Shown here piece after piece: positions 1-6,419 of a stretch of 9,104 nt of DNA (its first letter is position 1; each line of letters starts with the position of its first letter). The stretch is from the NCBI GenBank assembly GCA_945952355.1, contig CAMFIW010000072.1, forward strand, positions 1 through 9,104, in the 5' to 3' direction. The notes beneath the pieces were generated by a model that saw only the letters and a list, made by a program, of their open reading frames with translations, searched no databases and was not told the DNA's origin. The position numbers were made by a program, and so were the translations under genes. Origin of the DNA: an uncultured Phenylobacterium sp. (GTDB taxonomy: Bacteria > Pseudomonadota > Alphaproteobacteria > Caulobacterales > Caulobacteraceae).

Positions 1-546
1 GTTGCCGTTGCCGCCCTGGCCCGCCCACTCGTTTGCCAGCGCCTTGGTGAGGCCGGCGAGCCCGCTCTTCGCCGCCGTGTAGGACGGCACGCGGATGCCG
101 CCCTGGAAGCTCAGCATCGAGGCGATGTTGATGATCTTGCCGCCCCTGCCCTGCGCCAGCATGCGCCGGGCGACCGCCTGGCTGAGGAAGAAGGTGGTCT
201 TCAGGTTGACGTCCATCACCGCATCCCAGTCGGCTTCCGTGAAGTCGATGGCGTCGGCGCGGCGGATGATGCCCGCGTTGTTGACCAGGATGTCGATGGA
301 GCCGAGCACGGCGGCCGTTTCGGAGACGATCCGCTCGATCGGCCCCAGGCTTTCGAGGTCGGCGGCGATCGCCACGAACCGGCGGCCCAGGGCCTCGACG
401 GCCTTCCGGGTCTCCGCCGGCGCCGTTCGGCCCACCGCGGCGATGTCGGCGCCGGCTTCCGCCAGCGCCACGGCGATCGCCTGGCCGAGGCCGGTATTGG
501 CCCCGGTGACGATGGCGGCCTTCCCGGTCAGGTCGAAGGACGGCAT
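1..546 (-). CDS. kduD: KduD, 2-dehydro-3-deoxy-D-gluconate 5-dehydrogenase (SDR family), 3' end cut by the window start
   Basis: Translating the minus strand from the ATG at 546 gives 182 open codons running off the window at base 1. This is a classical short-chain dehydrogenase: NAD-binding TGANTGLG at residues 14-21, NNAG at 89-92, Asn114, Ser143, and Tyr156-x3-Lys160. The stretch around residues 136-161 (IINIASMLSFQGGIRVPSYT) matches what I remember of E. coli KduD almost residue for residue, which separates it from generic SDRs. KduD reduces 3-deoxy-D-glycero-2,5-hexodiulosonate to 2-keto-3-deoxy-gluconate in the cytoplasm, directly after KduI. E. coli KduD is about 250 residues, so roughly 70 C-terminal residues lie outside. 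The ATG follows the kduI stop by 5 nt with no good Shine-Dalgarno, so translation is probably coupled to kduI. The last visible residues (GQGGNGN) look slightly longer than the E. coli loop. Confidence 0.93.
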   Translation of the reverse strand, partial: MPSFDLTGKAAIVTGANTGLGQAIAVALAEAGADIAAVGRTAPAETRKAVEALGRRFVAIAADLESLGPIERIVSETAAVLGSIDILVNNAGIIRRADAIDFTEADWDAVMDVNLKTTFFLSQAVARRMLAQGRGGKIINIASMLSFQGGIRVPSYTAAKSGLAGLTKALANEWAGQGGNGN

Positions 547-551
547 GGCGG

Positions 552-1397
552 CTATTTCAGCTGGCAGATGTCGAGGACATGCATGTCCGTATAGTCGAGG
601 TTCTCGCCGCCCATGGCCCAGATGAACCCGTAATTCGAGGTGCCCGCCCCCATGTGGATCGACCAGGGCGGGCTGATCACCGCCTCGTCGTTCGACATCA
701 CGATATGGCGCATGGCGTCCGGCTCGCCCATGAAGTGGAAGACCTTATGGTCGCCGGCGAGGTCGAAGTAGAAATAGATCTCCGAGCGGCGGTCGTGCAG
801 GTGCGGCGGCATGGTGTTCCACACGCTGCCGGGTTTCAGGAAGGTGACGCCGAGCAGGAGCTGGGCGCTCTCGCAGACGCCGGGGACGATGTACTGGTAG
901 ATGGTCCGCTCGTTGGAGGTCGCCGCCTCCCCACGCTCCAGCGGATTGGCCGCGCTGATGGCGATCTTCTTGATCGGACAGGCCTTATGGGCCGGGGTCG
1001 AGGCCAGGTAGAACTTCGCCGGGTTGGCGGCGTCGGCGCTCTCGAACACGACCTCGGTCGCGCCCATCGGGATGTAGAGGCCGTCGCGGGCGGCCATGTC
1101 GAAGGCCTGGCCGTCGACCGTGATCCTGCCCGGCCCGCCGACGTTCACCACGCCCAGTTCGCGGCGCTCCAGCAGCGGATGGCCCTTGGCGCTTTCCGGC
1201 TCGGTCTGGGTCGGCAGCTTCAGCGGGGCGCTGGTCGGCGCGGCGCCGCCGATCACGAAGCGTTCGTTGTGGCTGTAGTTGAGGCCGACCTGGCCGGGGA
1301 CGAACAGGTCGCCCACCAGGTAGCGGTCGCGGAGCGCGTCGTTGCTGGCCCCGGCCATCATGTCGGGATGGGTGGCCTGGTAGGTCTTGTTGAACAT
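552..1397 (-). CDS. kduI: KduI, 5-dehydro-4-deoxy-D-glucuronate isomerase
   Basis: The 281-residue product isomerises 5-keto-4-deoxyuronate, the spontaneous product of unsaturated galacturonate ends, to 3-deoxy-D-glycero-2,5-hexodiulosonate, the substrate of KduD. It aligns end to end with E. coli KduI (278 aa) from memory: [13 protein letters not shown] near residue 76, EVVFES near 115 and [12 protein letters not shown] near 193. The cupin metal ligands are all present: His199, His201, Glu206 and His248. These correspond to the zinc ligands of the E. coli enzyme with a constant offset of 3. The frame stays open to an ATG at 1454, but that start would add 19 residues absent from the family and overlap the promoter. 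The ATG at 1397 has a strong Shine-Dalgarno (AAGGAGGAG) 6-7 nt upstream and gives the expected N-terminus. The gene lies downstream of the LacI-type regulator and is followed by kduD after 5 nt. A candidate operator is centred about 31 nt upstream of the start. Confidence 0.95.
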   Translation of the reverse strand: MFNKTYQATHPDMMAGASNDALRDRYLVGDLFVPGQVGLNYSHNERFVIGGAAPTSAPLKLPTQTEPESAKGHPLLERRELGVVNVGGPGRITVDGQAFDMAARDGLYIPMGATEVVFESADAANPAKFYLASTPAHKACPIKKIAISAANPLERGEAATSNERTIYQYIVPGVCESAQLLLGVTFLKPGSVWNTMPPHLHDRRSEIYFYFDLAGDHKVFHFMGEPDAMRHIVMSNDEAVISPPWSIHMGAGTSNYGFIWAMGGENLDYTDMHVLDICQLK

Positions 1398-1412
1398 GGG
1401 CGCTCCTCCTTG
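1398..1412 (-). promoter_or_regulatory. Shine-Dalgarno of kduI that fixes the start at 1397
   Basis: Read on the minus strand, AAGGAGGAG is followed by a short spacer (CGCCC) and then ATG. It is the strongest ribosome-binding site in the window and decides for the 281-residue KduI over the 300-residue reading from 1454. Confidence 0.85.
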
Positions 1413-1419
1413 CCGTCGG

Positions 1420-1448
1420 AAGGTAACCGGTGTCAAAACCGGCGACAA
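1420..1448 (-). promoter_or_regulatory. Predicted kduI promoter with operator in its spacer
   Basis: On the minus strand TTGTCG (1448-1443) and TACCTT (1425-1420) are exactly 17 bp apart, and the spacer holds the putative operator. Transcription would start near 1413 and give a leader of about 16 nt carrying the strong ribosome-binding site. Both boxes are only partial matches to sigma-70 consensus, so the call rests on spacing, position and the repeated arrangement at the other two sites. Confidence 0.4.
1426..1435 (-). promoter_or_regulatory. Putative LacI-family operator, site 1 (kduI)
   Basis: TGACACCGGT on the minus strand, extended as TGACACCGGTTACC. The centre ACCGGT is a perfect 6-bp palindrome with the central CG typical of LacI-family operators. 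The identical 10-mer occurs at 2606-2615 and 5526-5535, always intergenic. It lies 29-38 nt upstream of the kduI ATG, where bound repressor would block RNA polymerase. Confidence 0.75.
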
Positions 1449-1471
1449 CCCCACCTGATCGCCTACAATAT

Positions 1472-2560
1472 CTAGCCCGTGGAGGCGCGGACGATCAGCT
1501 CCGGCTGCACCTCGTGGGCGTCCGGCGTCTTCTCCCGCAGGGGGTTGGGGACCAGCATCTCGCCGGCCATCCGGCCCATGTCGCGCAGCGGCAGCCGCAC
1601 CGTCGTCATCGGCGGCCAGAGCCGGGCCGCGATCGTTGTGACTGAGACGCCGACCACCGAGACGTCCTCCGGAATCCTTAAGCCGGCCTCGCGCGCGGCG
1701 GTATAGACGCCGGCCGCCATCTCGTCGTTCAGGCAGAACACCGCCGTCGGCCGGTCCTTCCGGGCGAACAGCGCCCGAGCCGCGGCGATTCCGGACTCGT
1801 AGGTGTAGCCGCCAGGCTTGACGAGGGCCGGGTCGAGACTGAGCCCCTTCTCCGCCAGCCCCGCCTCGAATCCCTTCCGCCGCTCGACCGAGGAGCGGAA
1901 GCTGTTGGGTCCGGAGATCAAGGCGATCCGCTTGTGGCCGCGCTCGGCCAGGTGGCGGGCGGCGTCGGCCGCGCCCCTGCCGTCGTGGCTGACCACCATC
2001 TGGGCGGCCTCGTCCATCGGCACCGAGGCGATCCGCACATAGCGGCAGTCGAGCTCCTTCAAGAGCGCCACCAGCGCCTCGTCTTCCGAGACCGGCGAGG
2101 GCAGCACCACCCCGAACAGCTTCTGCCGCTCGATGAAGGCCCGCATCTCGTCCAGCCGCTTGGGGCTTGTCCGGTCGATCGGCCGGACCACCAGCTCGAA
2201 GCCCGAACCCTGCAGCGCGTCGAGGATCCCTTGCTGGTGGCTCACCGTGTGCTGCGGGTTGGGGTTGTCGTAGATCAGCCCCACCAGGAACGAGCGCCGG
2301 AAGGCCAGGCCGCGGGCCTGGGGGTCCGGCGCGTAGCCGGTCTCGCGGATGATCTCCAGGACCGCCTTACGCGTCTCCTCCTTGACGAAGGGGCTCTCGT
2401 TGATGACCCGGCTGACGGTCTTCTTCGAGACCCCCGCCATCCGCGCCACGTCATTGATCGTGTAACGGCGACGGTCGATGTCGGCGGCCCGGCCGCGGCG
2501 CTTCTTATCGAGAGTCTGATCCGCCACCGGCGCGATGTCCTTGAGCTGTTGGGCGTTCAT
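1472..2560 (-). CDS. LacI-family transcriptional regulator, probable repressor of the pectin/uronate genes
   Basis: The 362-residue protein has an N-terminal helix-turn-helix at about residues 33-53 ([20 protein letters not shown]), a hinge around 76-88 ([11 protein letters not shown]), then a periplasmic-binding-protein-like effector domain to the end. Conserved landmarks include LNDEMAAGV near 277 and WPPMTTVR at 315-322. The start at 2560 follows GGAAG about 9 nt upstream and gives a 32-residue basic lead before the HTH. The frame is open to an ATG at 2620, but that one overlaps the candidate operator, lacks a ribosome-binding site and adds 20 unfamiliar residues. The gene is divergent from uxaA (68 bp apart) and precedes kduI by 74 bp. 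Its probable targets are the three TGACACCGGT sites, including one in its own upstream region, so autoregulation is likely. The usual GFDD effector-pocket motif reads GVSV at 304-307. The effector is unknown; KDG or a relative is the natural guess. Confidence 0.92.
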   Translation of the reverse strand: MNAQQLKDIAPVADQTLDKKRRGRAADIDRRRYTINDVARMAGVSKKTVSRVINESPFVKEETRKAVLEIIRETGYAPDPQARGLAFRRSFLVGLIYDNPNPQHTVSHQQGILDALQGSGFELVVRPIDRTSPKRLDEMRAFIERQKLFGVVLPSPVSEDEALVALLKELDCRYVRIASVPMDEAAQMVVSHDGRGAADAARHLAERGHKRIALISGPNSFRSSVERRKGFEAGLAEKGLSLDPALVKPGGYTYESGIAAARALFARKDRPTAVFCLNDEMAAGVYTAAREAGLRIPEDVSVVGVSVTTIAARLWPPMTTVRLPLRDMGRMAGEMLVPNPLREKTPDAHEVQPELIVRASTG

Positions 2561-2593
2561 AGCCTGCGTCTTCCGCCCGCGCCAAGCTGCCCC

Positions 2594-2623
2594 TTGCGAA
2601 GCGGCTGACACCGGTCGCATATC
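2594..2623 (+). promoter_or_regulatory. Predicted uxaA promoter, leaderless start
   Basis: TTGCGA (2594-2599) and CATATC (2618-2623) are 18 bp apart, with the operator at 2606-2615 inside the spacer. Five bases (GAGAC) separate the -10 from A2629, the first base of the uxaA ATG, so transcription would start at or next to the start codon. The -10 is a weak match (3 of 6), so the boxes are tentative. Confidence 0.35.
2606..2615 (+). promoter_or_regulatory. Putative LacI-family operator, site 2 (regulator/uxaA divergent region)
   Basis: TGACACCGGT followed by CGCAT, identical over 10 bases to sites 1 and 3. It lies 14-23 bp upstream of the uxaA ATG and about 46-55 bp upstream of the regulator start, so one bound repressor could control both divergent genes. 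The right half-site is the poorest of the three. Confidence 0.72.
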
Positions 2624-2628
2624 GAGAC

Positions 2629-4092
2629 ATGACCGCGCTCCGGATCGACCCCCGCGACGACGTCGCCACCGCCCTCACCGCGCTCGCGCCCGGCGACCAG
2701 GTGCTTGGCGTCACGGTCCGTGACGAGATCCCGGCCGGCCACAAGGTCGCGCTCCAACCCGTGGCGAAGGGCGCGCCGGTCCTGAAGTACGGCTGGCCGA
2801 TCGGGCGGGCGAGCGCCGACATCGCGCCGGGCCAGCACGTCCACAGCCACAACCTCGTCACCGCCCTGGTCGGCCTGGAGGACTACGCCTATGCCCCGCA
2901 GCCGGTCGAGCCGCTGCAGGCCGGCGGCCGCACCTTCCAGGGCTATCGCCGCGCGGACGGCAAGGTGGGAACGCGCAACGAGATCTGGATCCTCAGCACC
3001 GTCGGCTGCGTCGCGCGCACCGCCCAGAAGATCGCCGCCGAGGCCGACCGCCGCTTCAAGGGGCGGGTGGACGGCGTCATCGCGCTGACCCACCCCTTGG
3101 GCTGCTCCGAGCTCGGCGACGACCTGGCCTCGACCCGCACCATCACCCAGGCGCTGGCCAGCCACCCCAACGCCGGCGGCGTGCTCATCGTGGGACTGGG
3201 CTGCGAGACCAATCAGCTCGGGCCACTGCTGGAAAGCCTAGACATGCCGAGCGAACGGCTACGGGCCTTCTCCGCCCAACTTTCCGAAGACGAGATCGAG
3301 GAAGGCCTCGCCGCCGTCGAGGCTCTGGTCCAGGTCGCGGAAGACGACCGGCGCGAGCCCTGCCCGGTCTCCGACCTCGTCGTCGGGCTGAAGTGCGGCG
3401 GGTCGGACGGCTTCTCTGGCCTCACCGCCAACCCGCTGGTCGGCCGCATCGCCGACTCGGTGGCCGGCGACGGCGGCGTAGCGATCCTGACCGAGATCCC
3501 GGAGATCTTCGGCGCCGAACGCCTGCTGATGGGCCGCGCCCGCGACGCGGCGACCTTCCAAGGCATCGTCGATGTGGTCGACGACTTCCGTCGCTACTTC
3601 ATCGCCCACGGCGAGCCGATCAGCGAGAACCCCTCTCCCGGCAATATCGCCGGCGGCATCACGACGCTCGAGGAGAAGTCGCTGGGCGCGGTCCAGAAGG
3701 CCGGCCGCGGGACGGTGACCGAGGTGCTGCGCTACGGCGAGCACACGGCGACGCCAGGCGTGTCGCTGCTGGAGGCGCCGGGCAATGACGCGGTCTCCTC
3801 GACGGCCCTGACGGCGGCGGGCGCGACGCTGATCCTGTTCACCACCGGCCGCGGCACGCCGCTGGGCTTCCCGGCGCCCACCCTGAAGATCGCCACCAAT
3901 TCCAGCCTCGCCCAGCGCAAGCCGCGCTGGATCGACTTCGACGCCGGCCGCATCGCCGCGGGCCAGCCGATCGACGACGCGGCCGAGGCCCTGATGGACC
4001 TGGTCATCGCCACGGCCTCGGGCCAAGCCACCCGCGCCGAGGAGAATGGCGAGCACGAGATCGCGCTCTGGAAGCGCGGGGTGACGCTCTAG
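2629..4092 (+). CDS. uxaA: UxaA, altronate dehydratase
   Basis: The 487-residue protein dehydrates D-altronate to 2-keto-3-deoxy-gluconate, joining the galacturonate branch to KDG. An N-terminal SAF-type domain (about residues 1-75, ending in HVHSHN at 70-75) precedes the large galactarate/altronate dehydratase domain. Matches to remembered E. coli UxaA (495 aa) run throughout: VGTRNEIWILSTVGCV at 113-128, HPLGCS at 155-160, IVGLGCETNQ at 187-196, KCGGSDG at 255-261, ENPSPGN, and the C-terminal GVTL. Cys127, Cys159, Cys192 and Cys256, with nearby His residues, are candidate metal-site ligands; the family is iron-dependent. The ATG aligns with the E. coli N-terminus, yet no Shine-Dalgarno precedes it, suggesting a leaderless mRNA. 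The gene is divergent from the regulator. Its stop overlaps that of the convergent pectate lyase within CTAG. Galactarate dehydratase is the main alternative, but end-to-end similarity favours UxaA. Confidence 0.93.
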   Translation: MTALRIDPRDDVATALTALAPGDQVLGVTVRDEIPAGHKVALQPVAKGAPVLKYGWPIGRASADIAPGQHVHSHNLVTALVGLEDYAYAPQPVEPLQAGGRTFQGYRRADGKVGTRNEIWILSTVGCVARTAQKIAAEADRRFKGRVDGVIALTHPLGCSELGDDLASTRTITQALASHPNAGGVLIVGLGCETNQLGPLLESLDMPSERLRAFSAQLSEDEIEEGLAAVEALVQVAEDDRREPCPVSDLVVGLKCGGSDGFSGLTANPLVGRIADSVAGDGGVAILTEIPEIFGAERLLMGRARDAATFQGIVDVVDDFRRYFIAHGEPISENPSPGNIAGGITTLEEKSLGAVQKAGRGTVTEVLRYGEHTATPGVSLLEAPGNDAVSSTALTAAGATLILFTTGRGTPLGFPAPTLKIATNSSLAQRKPRWIDFDAGRIAAGQPIDDAAEALMDLVIATASGQATRAEENGEHEIALWKRGVTL

Positions 4093-5441
4093 GTCCCCTT
4101 CGCCTTCTGCGACGAGTCCAGCACGTCCGGGCGCTTCGGCGTCATGTCGTTCAGGTTCCAGTCGGCTTCGTTGAACGGGCGGCTGGTTGGCTTCTGGTGT
4201 GGGTAGCCGTGGATGGCCTGCTCGCTATCGATGATCGTGCCCCGGCCTTCCGCCACGTCGGCCAGCAGGCGGACATCGTCATAGTCGCGGTCCCAGGGCC
4301 GCGCGCCCGCGTTCATCAGCACCGACTTCTGCACGTCGGTCGCCGGCATCGGCTTCAGGCTTGCCGGCCAGATCGGCGGCGCCTTGGTCTCGATGATCTT
4401 CGCCGGCCCGGTCGTGTAGCGGCCGAGTTGCGGGATCGGCCGGCCGATGCGGTCCACCGCGATGTTGTCGCGACCGTAGTATTCGACGTCTCCGTCGCCG
4501 CCGAGCTCGAAGAACGCCACCTGGTCGGGGGTCGAGATCCCGGCGCGCATGGCGTTGCCGACCGCGACGATCTTGCCGGTCTGGTAGGGATGGCCGCCCC
4601 ACTCGTTGGCCTGCAGGTTGTAGTGCAGCACCCGCTGGCCCGGATCGAAGATCAGGTTGTTGGCCATCACCGCCTGGACACCGCCCTTGAACAGCGCGTT
4701 GCGCTCGTAGTTGTGGGCGTAGAGGTTGCCGACGATCAGCAGCTCCGAGGCGTTGTCGTGGATCAGGCTGCCCTTGGAGTGCTCGATCTTGAAGTGGGTC
4801 GCGTAGGCCAGGCCTTCGCCGATGATGTTGTTCGAATAGGTGACCCGGTGCGAGGTCGCCGCGCGCCAGTCGTCCGGCGTCTTGCCGACGAAGCGCAGGC
4901 CCGAGATCGACAGGTTCTCGTCCGTCGCCCAGGTGAAGGTGCAGTGGTCGACGATGACGTTGTAGGCGCCGCTCACCGTCGAGAAGGCGTCTTCCTCCCA
5001 GCCGCTCTTCTTGGGTTCGCCCGCCTCGCCCGGGCGAATGCGGATGTGCTGCATGACGAAGTCGTGGGCCGCCACGTCCATGCCGGCGCGGATCAGGGTG
5101 ATCCCCGGCGACGGGGCCGTCTGGCCGGCGATGGTGACGAAGGGCTCGGTCACCTTGATCGTCTTGCGGTCGAGGTCGATGACGCCGCCCACCTCGAAGA
5201 CGATTATGCGCGGCCCCTTGGCCTCCAGCGCCTCGCGGAACGAGCCCGGACCTTCCGAGGCAAGCGTGGTCACGCGGATGATCCGCCCGCCGCGGCCGCC
5301 CGGCGTGGTCGCCGCCCAGCCTTGCGCGCCCGGAAAGGCGAGAACCGGCTTCGCGGCCGGCTGTGGCGCGGCATGCGCCACGCCTAGGCCAATCGCGACC
5401 GACAGGGCCGTCGTGGCGGCGAACAATCCAAGCTTGCGCAT
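4089..5441 (-). CDS. Secreted pectate lyase, polysaccharide lyase family 1-like beta-helix
   Basis: The 450-residue precursor should cleave polygalacturonate by beta-elimination in the periplasm or outside the cell, giving unsaturated oligomers whose end sugars feed KduI. A Sec signal peptide is clear: MRK, a hydrophobic core at about 5-21, then A22-H-A24 before the probable cut at 24/25. The mature protein opens with FPGAQGWAATTPGGRGG (36-52), typical of pectate lyases, followed by the repetitive hydrophobic strands of a right-handed beta-helix (about 80-330). Candidate calcium or catalytic residues are Asp151, Asp165 (VDHCTFTWATDE), Asp174, Glu175 and Arg247 (HNYERNALFKGG). The Pro usual soon after that Arg is Ala here. 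The ATG has GAGGG 6 nt upstream. The gene is divergent from the hydratase and shares an operator with it; its 3' end overlaps uxaA by 4 bp. The exact PL1 subfamily and substrate (pectate or methylated pectin) cannot be fixed by eye. Confidence 0.85.
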   Translation of the reverse strand: MRKLGLFAATTALSVAIGLGVAHAAPQPAAKPVLAFPGAQGWAATTPGGRGGRIIRVTTLASEGPGSFREALEAKGPRIIVFEVGGVIDLDRKTIKVTEPFVTIAGQTAPSPGITLIRAGMDVAAHDFVMQHIRIRPGEAGEPKKSGWEEDAFSTVSGAYNVIVDHCTFTWATDENLSISGLRFVGKTPDDWRAATSHRVTYSNNIIGEGLAYATHFKIEHSKGSLIHDNASELLIVGNLYAHNYERNALFKGGVQAVMANNLIFDPGQRVLHYNLQANEWGGHPYQTGKIVAVGNAMRAGISTPDQVAFFELGGDGDVEYYGRDNIAVDRIGRPIPQLGRYTTGPAKIIETKAPPIWPASLKPMPATDVQKSVLMNAGARPWDRDYDDVRLLADVAEGRGTIIDSEQAIHGYPHQKPTSRPFNEADWNLNDMTPKRPDVLDSSQKAKGT

Positions 5442-5479
5442 CTTGAGCCCTCACTCCCGCTGACGCCCCTATGCGCCGA

Positions 5480-5496
5480 TGGCGACATGTTCGCCA
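5480..5496. repeat. Perfect inverted repeat TGGCGA-N5-TCGCCA in the pectate lyase leader
   Basis: Six-base arms at 5480-5485 and 5491-5496 surround CATGT. The repeat lies 39-55 bp upstream of the lyase ATG, downstream of its predicted promoter. It could form a short leader hairpin or be a site for a second regulator. No U-run follows on either strand, so it is not an intrinsic terminator. Confidence 0.4.
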
Positions 5497-5518
5497 GTCG
5501 TGTCGATTGGGGCTTGAT

Positions 5519-5547
5519 TTGAAAATGACACCGGTTTCCCTTACACA
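5519..5547 (+). promoter_or_regulatory. Predicted promoter of hydratase-transporter operon
   Basis: TTGAAA (5519-5524, five of six to the -35 consensus) is 17 bp from TACACA (5542-5547), and operator site 3 lies in the spacer. The start would be near 5554, giving a leader of about 38 nt before the GTG. Confidence 0.42.
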
Positions 5548-5550
5548 CAA
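5522..5550 (-). promoter_or_regulatory. Predicted promoter of the pectate lyase gene
   Basis: On the minus strand TTGTGT (5550-5545) and CATTTT (5527-5522) are 17 bp apart with the operator in the spacer. The start would be near 5515, giving a leader of about 74 nt that contains the inverted repeat at 5480-5496. The -10 is weak. Confidence 0.33.
5526..5535 (+). promoter_or_regulatory. Putative LacI-family operator, site 3 (pectate lyase/hydratase)
   Basis: TGACACCGGT, extended as AAATGACACCGGTTTCCC, identical over the core 10-mer to sites 1 and 2. With the right half it approaches the palindrome TGA-N2-CCGG-N2-TC. Its position would let one repressor dimer control the lyase and the hydratase/transporter operon together. 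Confidence 0.75.
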
Positions 5551-5591
5551 CGGCGCCGTTCGATGCGGCGAAACCGGGAGGAAGATCGCGG

Positions 5592-6419
5592 GTGAGCGTT
5601 CCAGCGGCGCAGAGCGACGAGGGCCTGAAGGTGGCCGAAGAATTCGTCCGCGCACGCCGCGCGGCCGAAGCCCTGCCGAGTTTCCCCGGCCGCCTGCCCG
5701 ACGATCTGGCCGAGGCCTATCGCATCCAGGATGCGGCGATCCCGCTCTGGCCCGAGGCGGTGGTCGGTTGGAAAGTGGGCCGCATCCCGCCCGAACATGA
5801 GACCAAGCTTGGCGCTAGTCGCCTGTGCGGCCCGGTGTTCGCCGGGGCGCTGTGGCATGTGCGGCCGGGCGATGACACGCCCTTCCCGGTGTTCGAGGGC
5901 GGGTTCGCGGCCGTCGAGGCGGAATATGTGGCCCGGATCGGCCGCGATGCTCCGGCCGATAAGACCGAGTGGACGACCGCCGAGGCCGCCGGGCTCATCA
6001 GCGCGCTGCATATCGGCATGGAGCCGGCCGGCAGCCCCTTCCCCGACATCAACGTCATCGGCCCCCTGGCCGTGGTGTCCGACTTCGGCAACAACGCCGG
6101 CCTGATGGTGGGGTCGGAGATCGTCGGCTGGCGCGAGATGGCGCTGGAGGCGATGCGCTGCCAGACCGTGATCCAGGACGAGGTGGTGGGCCGCGGCGGC
6201 GCTTTCGTTCTGCCCGGTGGGCCAGTCGAGTCGGTGCGTTTCCTGGCCGAGAACCTGGCGCGCCGCGGGCGACCGCTCAGGGCCGGGATGTACATCTGCA
6301 CCGGCGCCGCGGCCGGTATCCACGACATCGTCGCCGGGCAGTCTGGGGCCGTGCGCTTCGACGGTCAGGGCGAGATCCGCTGCCACGCCTATTCGGCGCC
6401 GCCCGGGACTGACGGCTAG
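5592..6419 (+). CDS. 2-keto-4-pentenoate hydratase-like protein (FAH/MhpD superfamily), role in uronate metabolism unassigned
   Basis: The 275-residue cytoplasmic protein has the MhpD/fumarylacetoacetate-hydrolase pattern: EAYRIQDA near 41-48, GWKVG at 59-63, the metal-binding pair Glu109/Glu111 in VEAEYVARIG, and GMEPAGSPFPD near 142-152 where relatives have E-x-x-x-S. The C-terminal part reads LRAGMYICTGAAAGIHDI, the hydratase-type GD/TGT region. Relatives hydrate 2-hydroxy-dienoates or dehydrate or hydrolyse 2-keto-3-deoxy acids with Mg or Mn. The start is GTG at 5592 with GGGAGG about 10 nt upstream; no better ATG lies near. It is first in an apparent operon with the ExuT-like transporter (70 bp gap) and has the pectin operator, so it probably acts on a uronate-derived 2-keto acid. 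No step of the known KduI-KduD or UxaA branches calls for it. The family call is firm; the substrate is unknown. Confidence 0.82.
   Translation: MSVPAAQSDEGLKVAEEFVRARRAAEALPSFPGRLPDDLAEAYRIQDAAIPLWPEAVVGWKVGRIPPEHETKLGASRLCGPVFAGALWHVRPGDDTPFPVFEGGFAAVEAEYVARIGRDAPADKTEWTTAEAAGLISALHIGMEPAGSPFPDINVIGPLAVVSDFGNNAGLMVGSEIVGWREMALEAMRCQTVIQDEVVGRGGAFVLPGGPVESVRFLAENLARRGRPLRAGMYICTGAAAGIHDIVAGQSGAVRFDGQGEIRCHAYSAPPGTDG

Larger units (their letters stand above)
5442..5591. other. Divergent regulatory region between pectate lyase and hydratase genes
   Basis: These 150 bp contain operator site 3, two predicted divergent promoters, an inverted repeat at 5480-5496, and a possible small hairpin at 5554-5570 (CGCCG and CGGCG around a 7-nt loop) just upstream of the hydratase ribosome-binding site. 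It is the longest non-coding stretch in the window and is visibly less GC-rich at 5511-5550 than the surrounding genes. Confidence 0.7.

Noticed and set aside
1..12. Tandem GTTGCC duplication as a repeat element
   Set aside because: Just two 6-base units within the kduD coding frame (Gly-Asn-Gly-Asn); too short to call and at the window edge.
95..625. 176-codon plus-strand frame at the window start
   Set aside because: Antisense to kduD, whose minus-strand frame holds all SDR motifs.
579..1475. 298-codon plus-strand frame over kduI
   Set aside because: Antisense shadow with low-complexity Val/Gly/Arg/His composition; KduI on the other strand is unambiguous.
2561..2620. Longer regulator start at 2620
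   Set aside because: It has no ribosome-binding site, overlaps the operator, and adds residues not seen in the family; the ATG at 2560 has a plausible GGAAG.
4279..5655. 458-codon minus-strand frame and 396-codon plus-strand frame (4197-5387) over the lyase gene
   Set aside because: Both are alternative-frame readings of the lyase, whose own frame has a signal peptide and family motifs.
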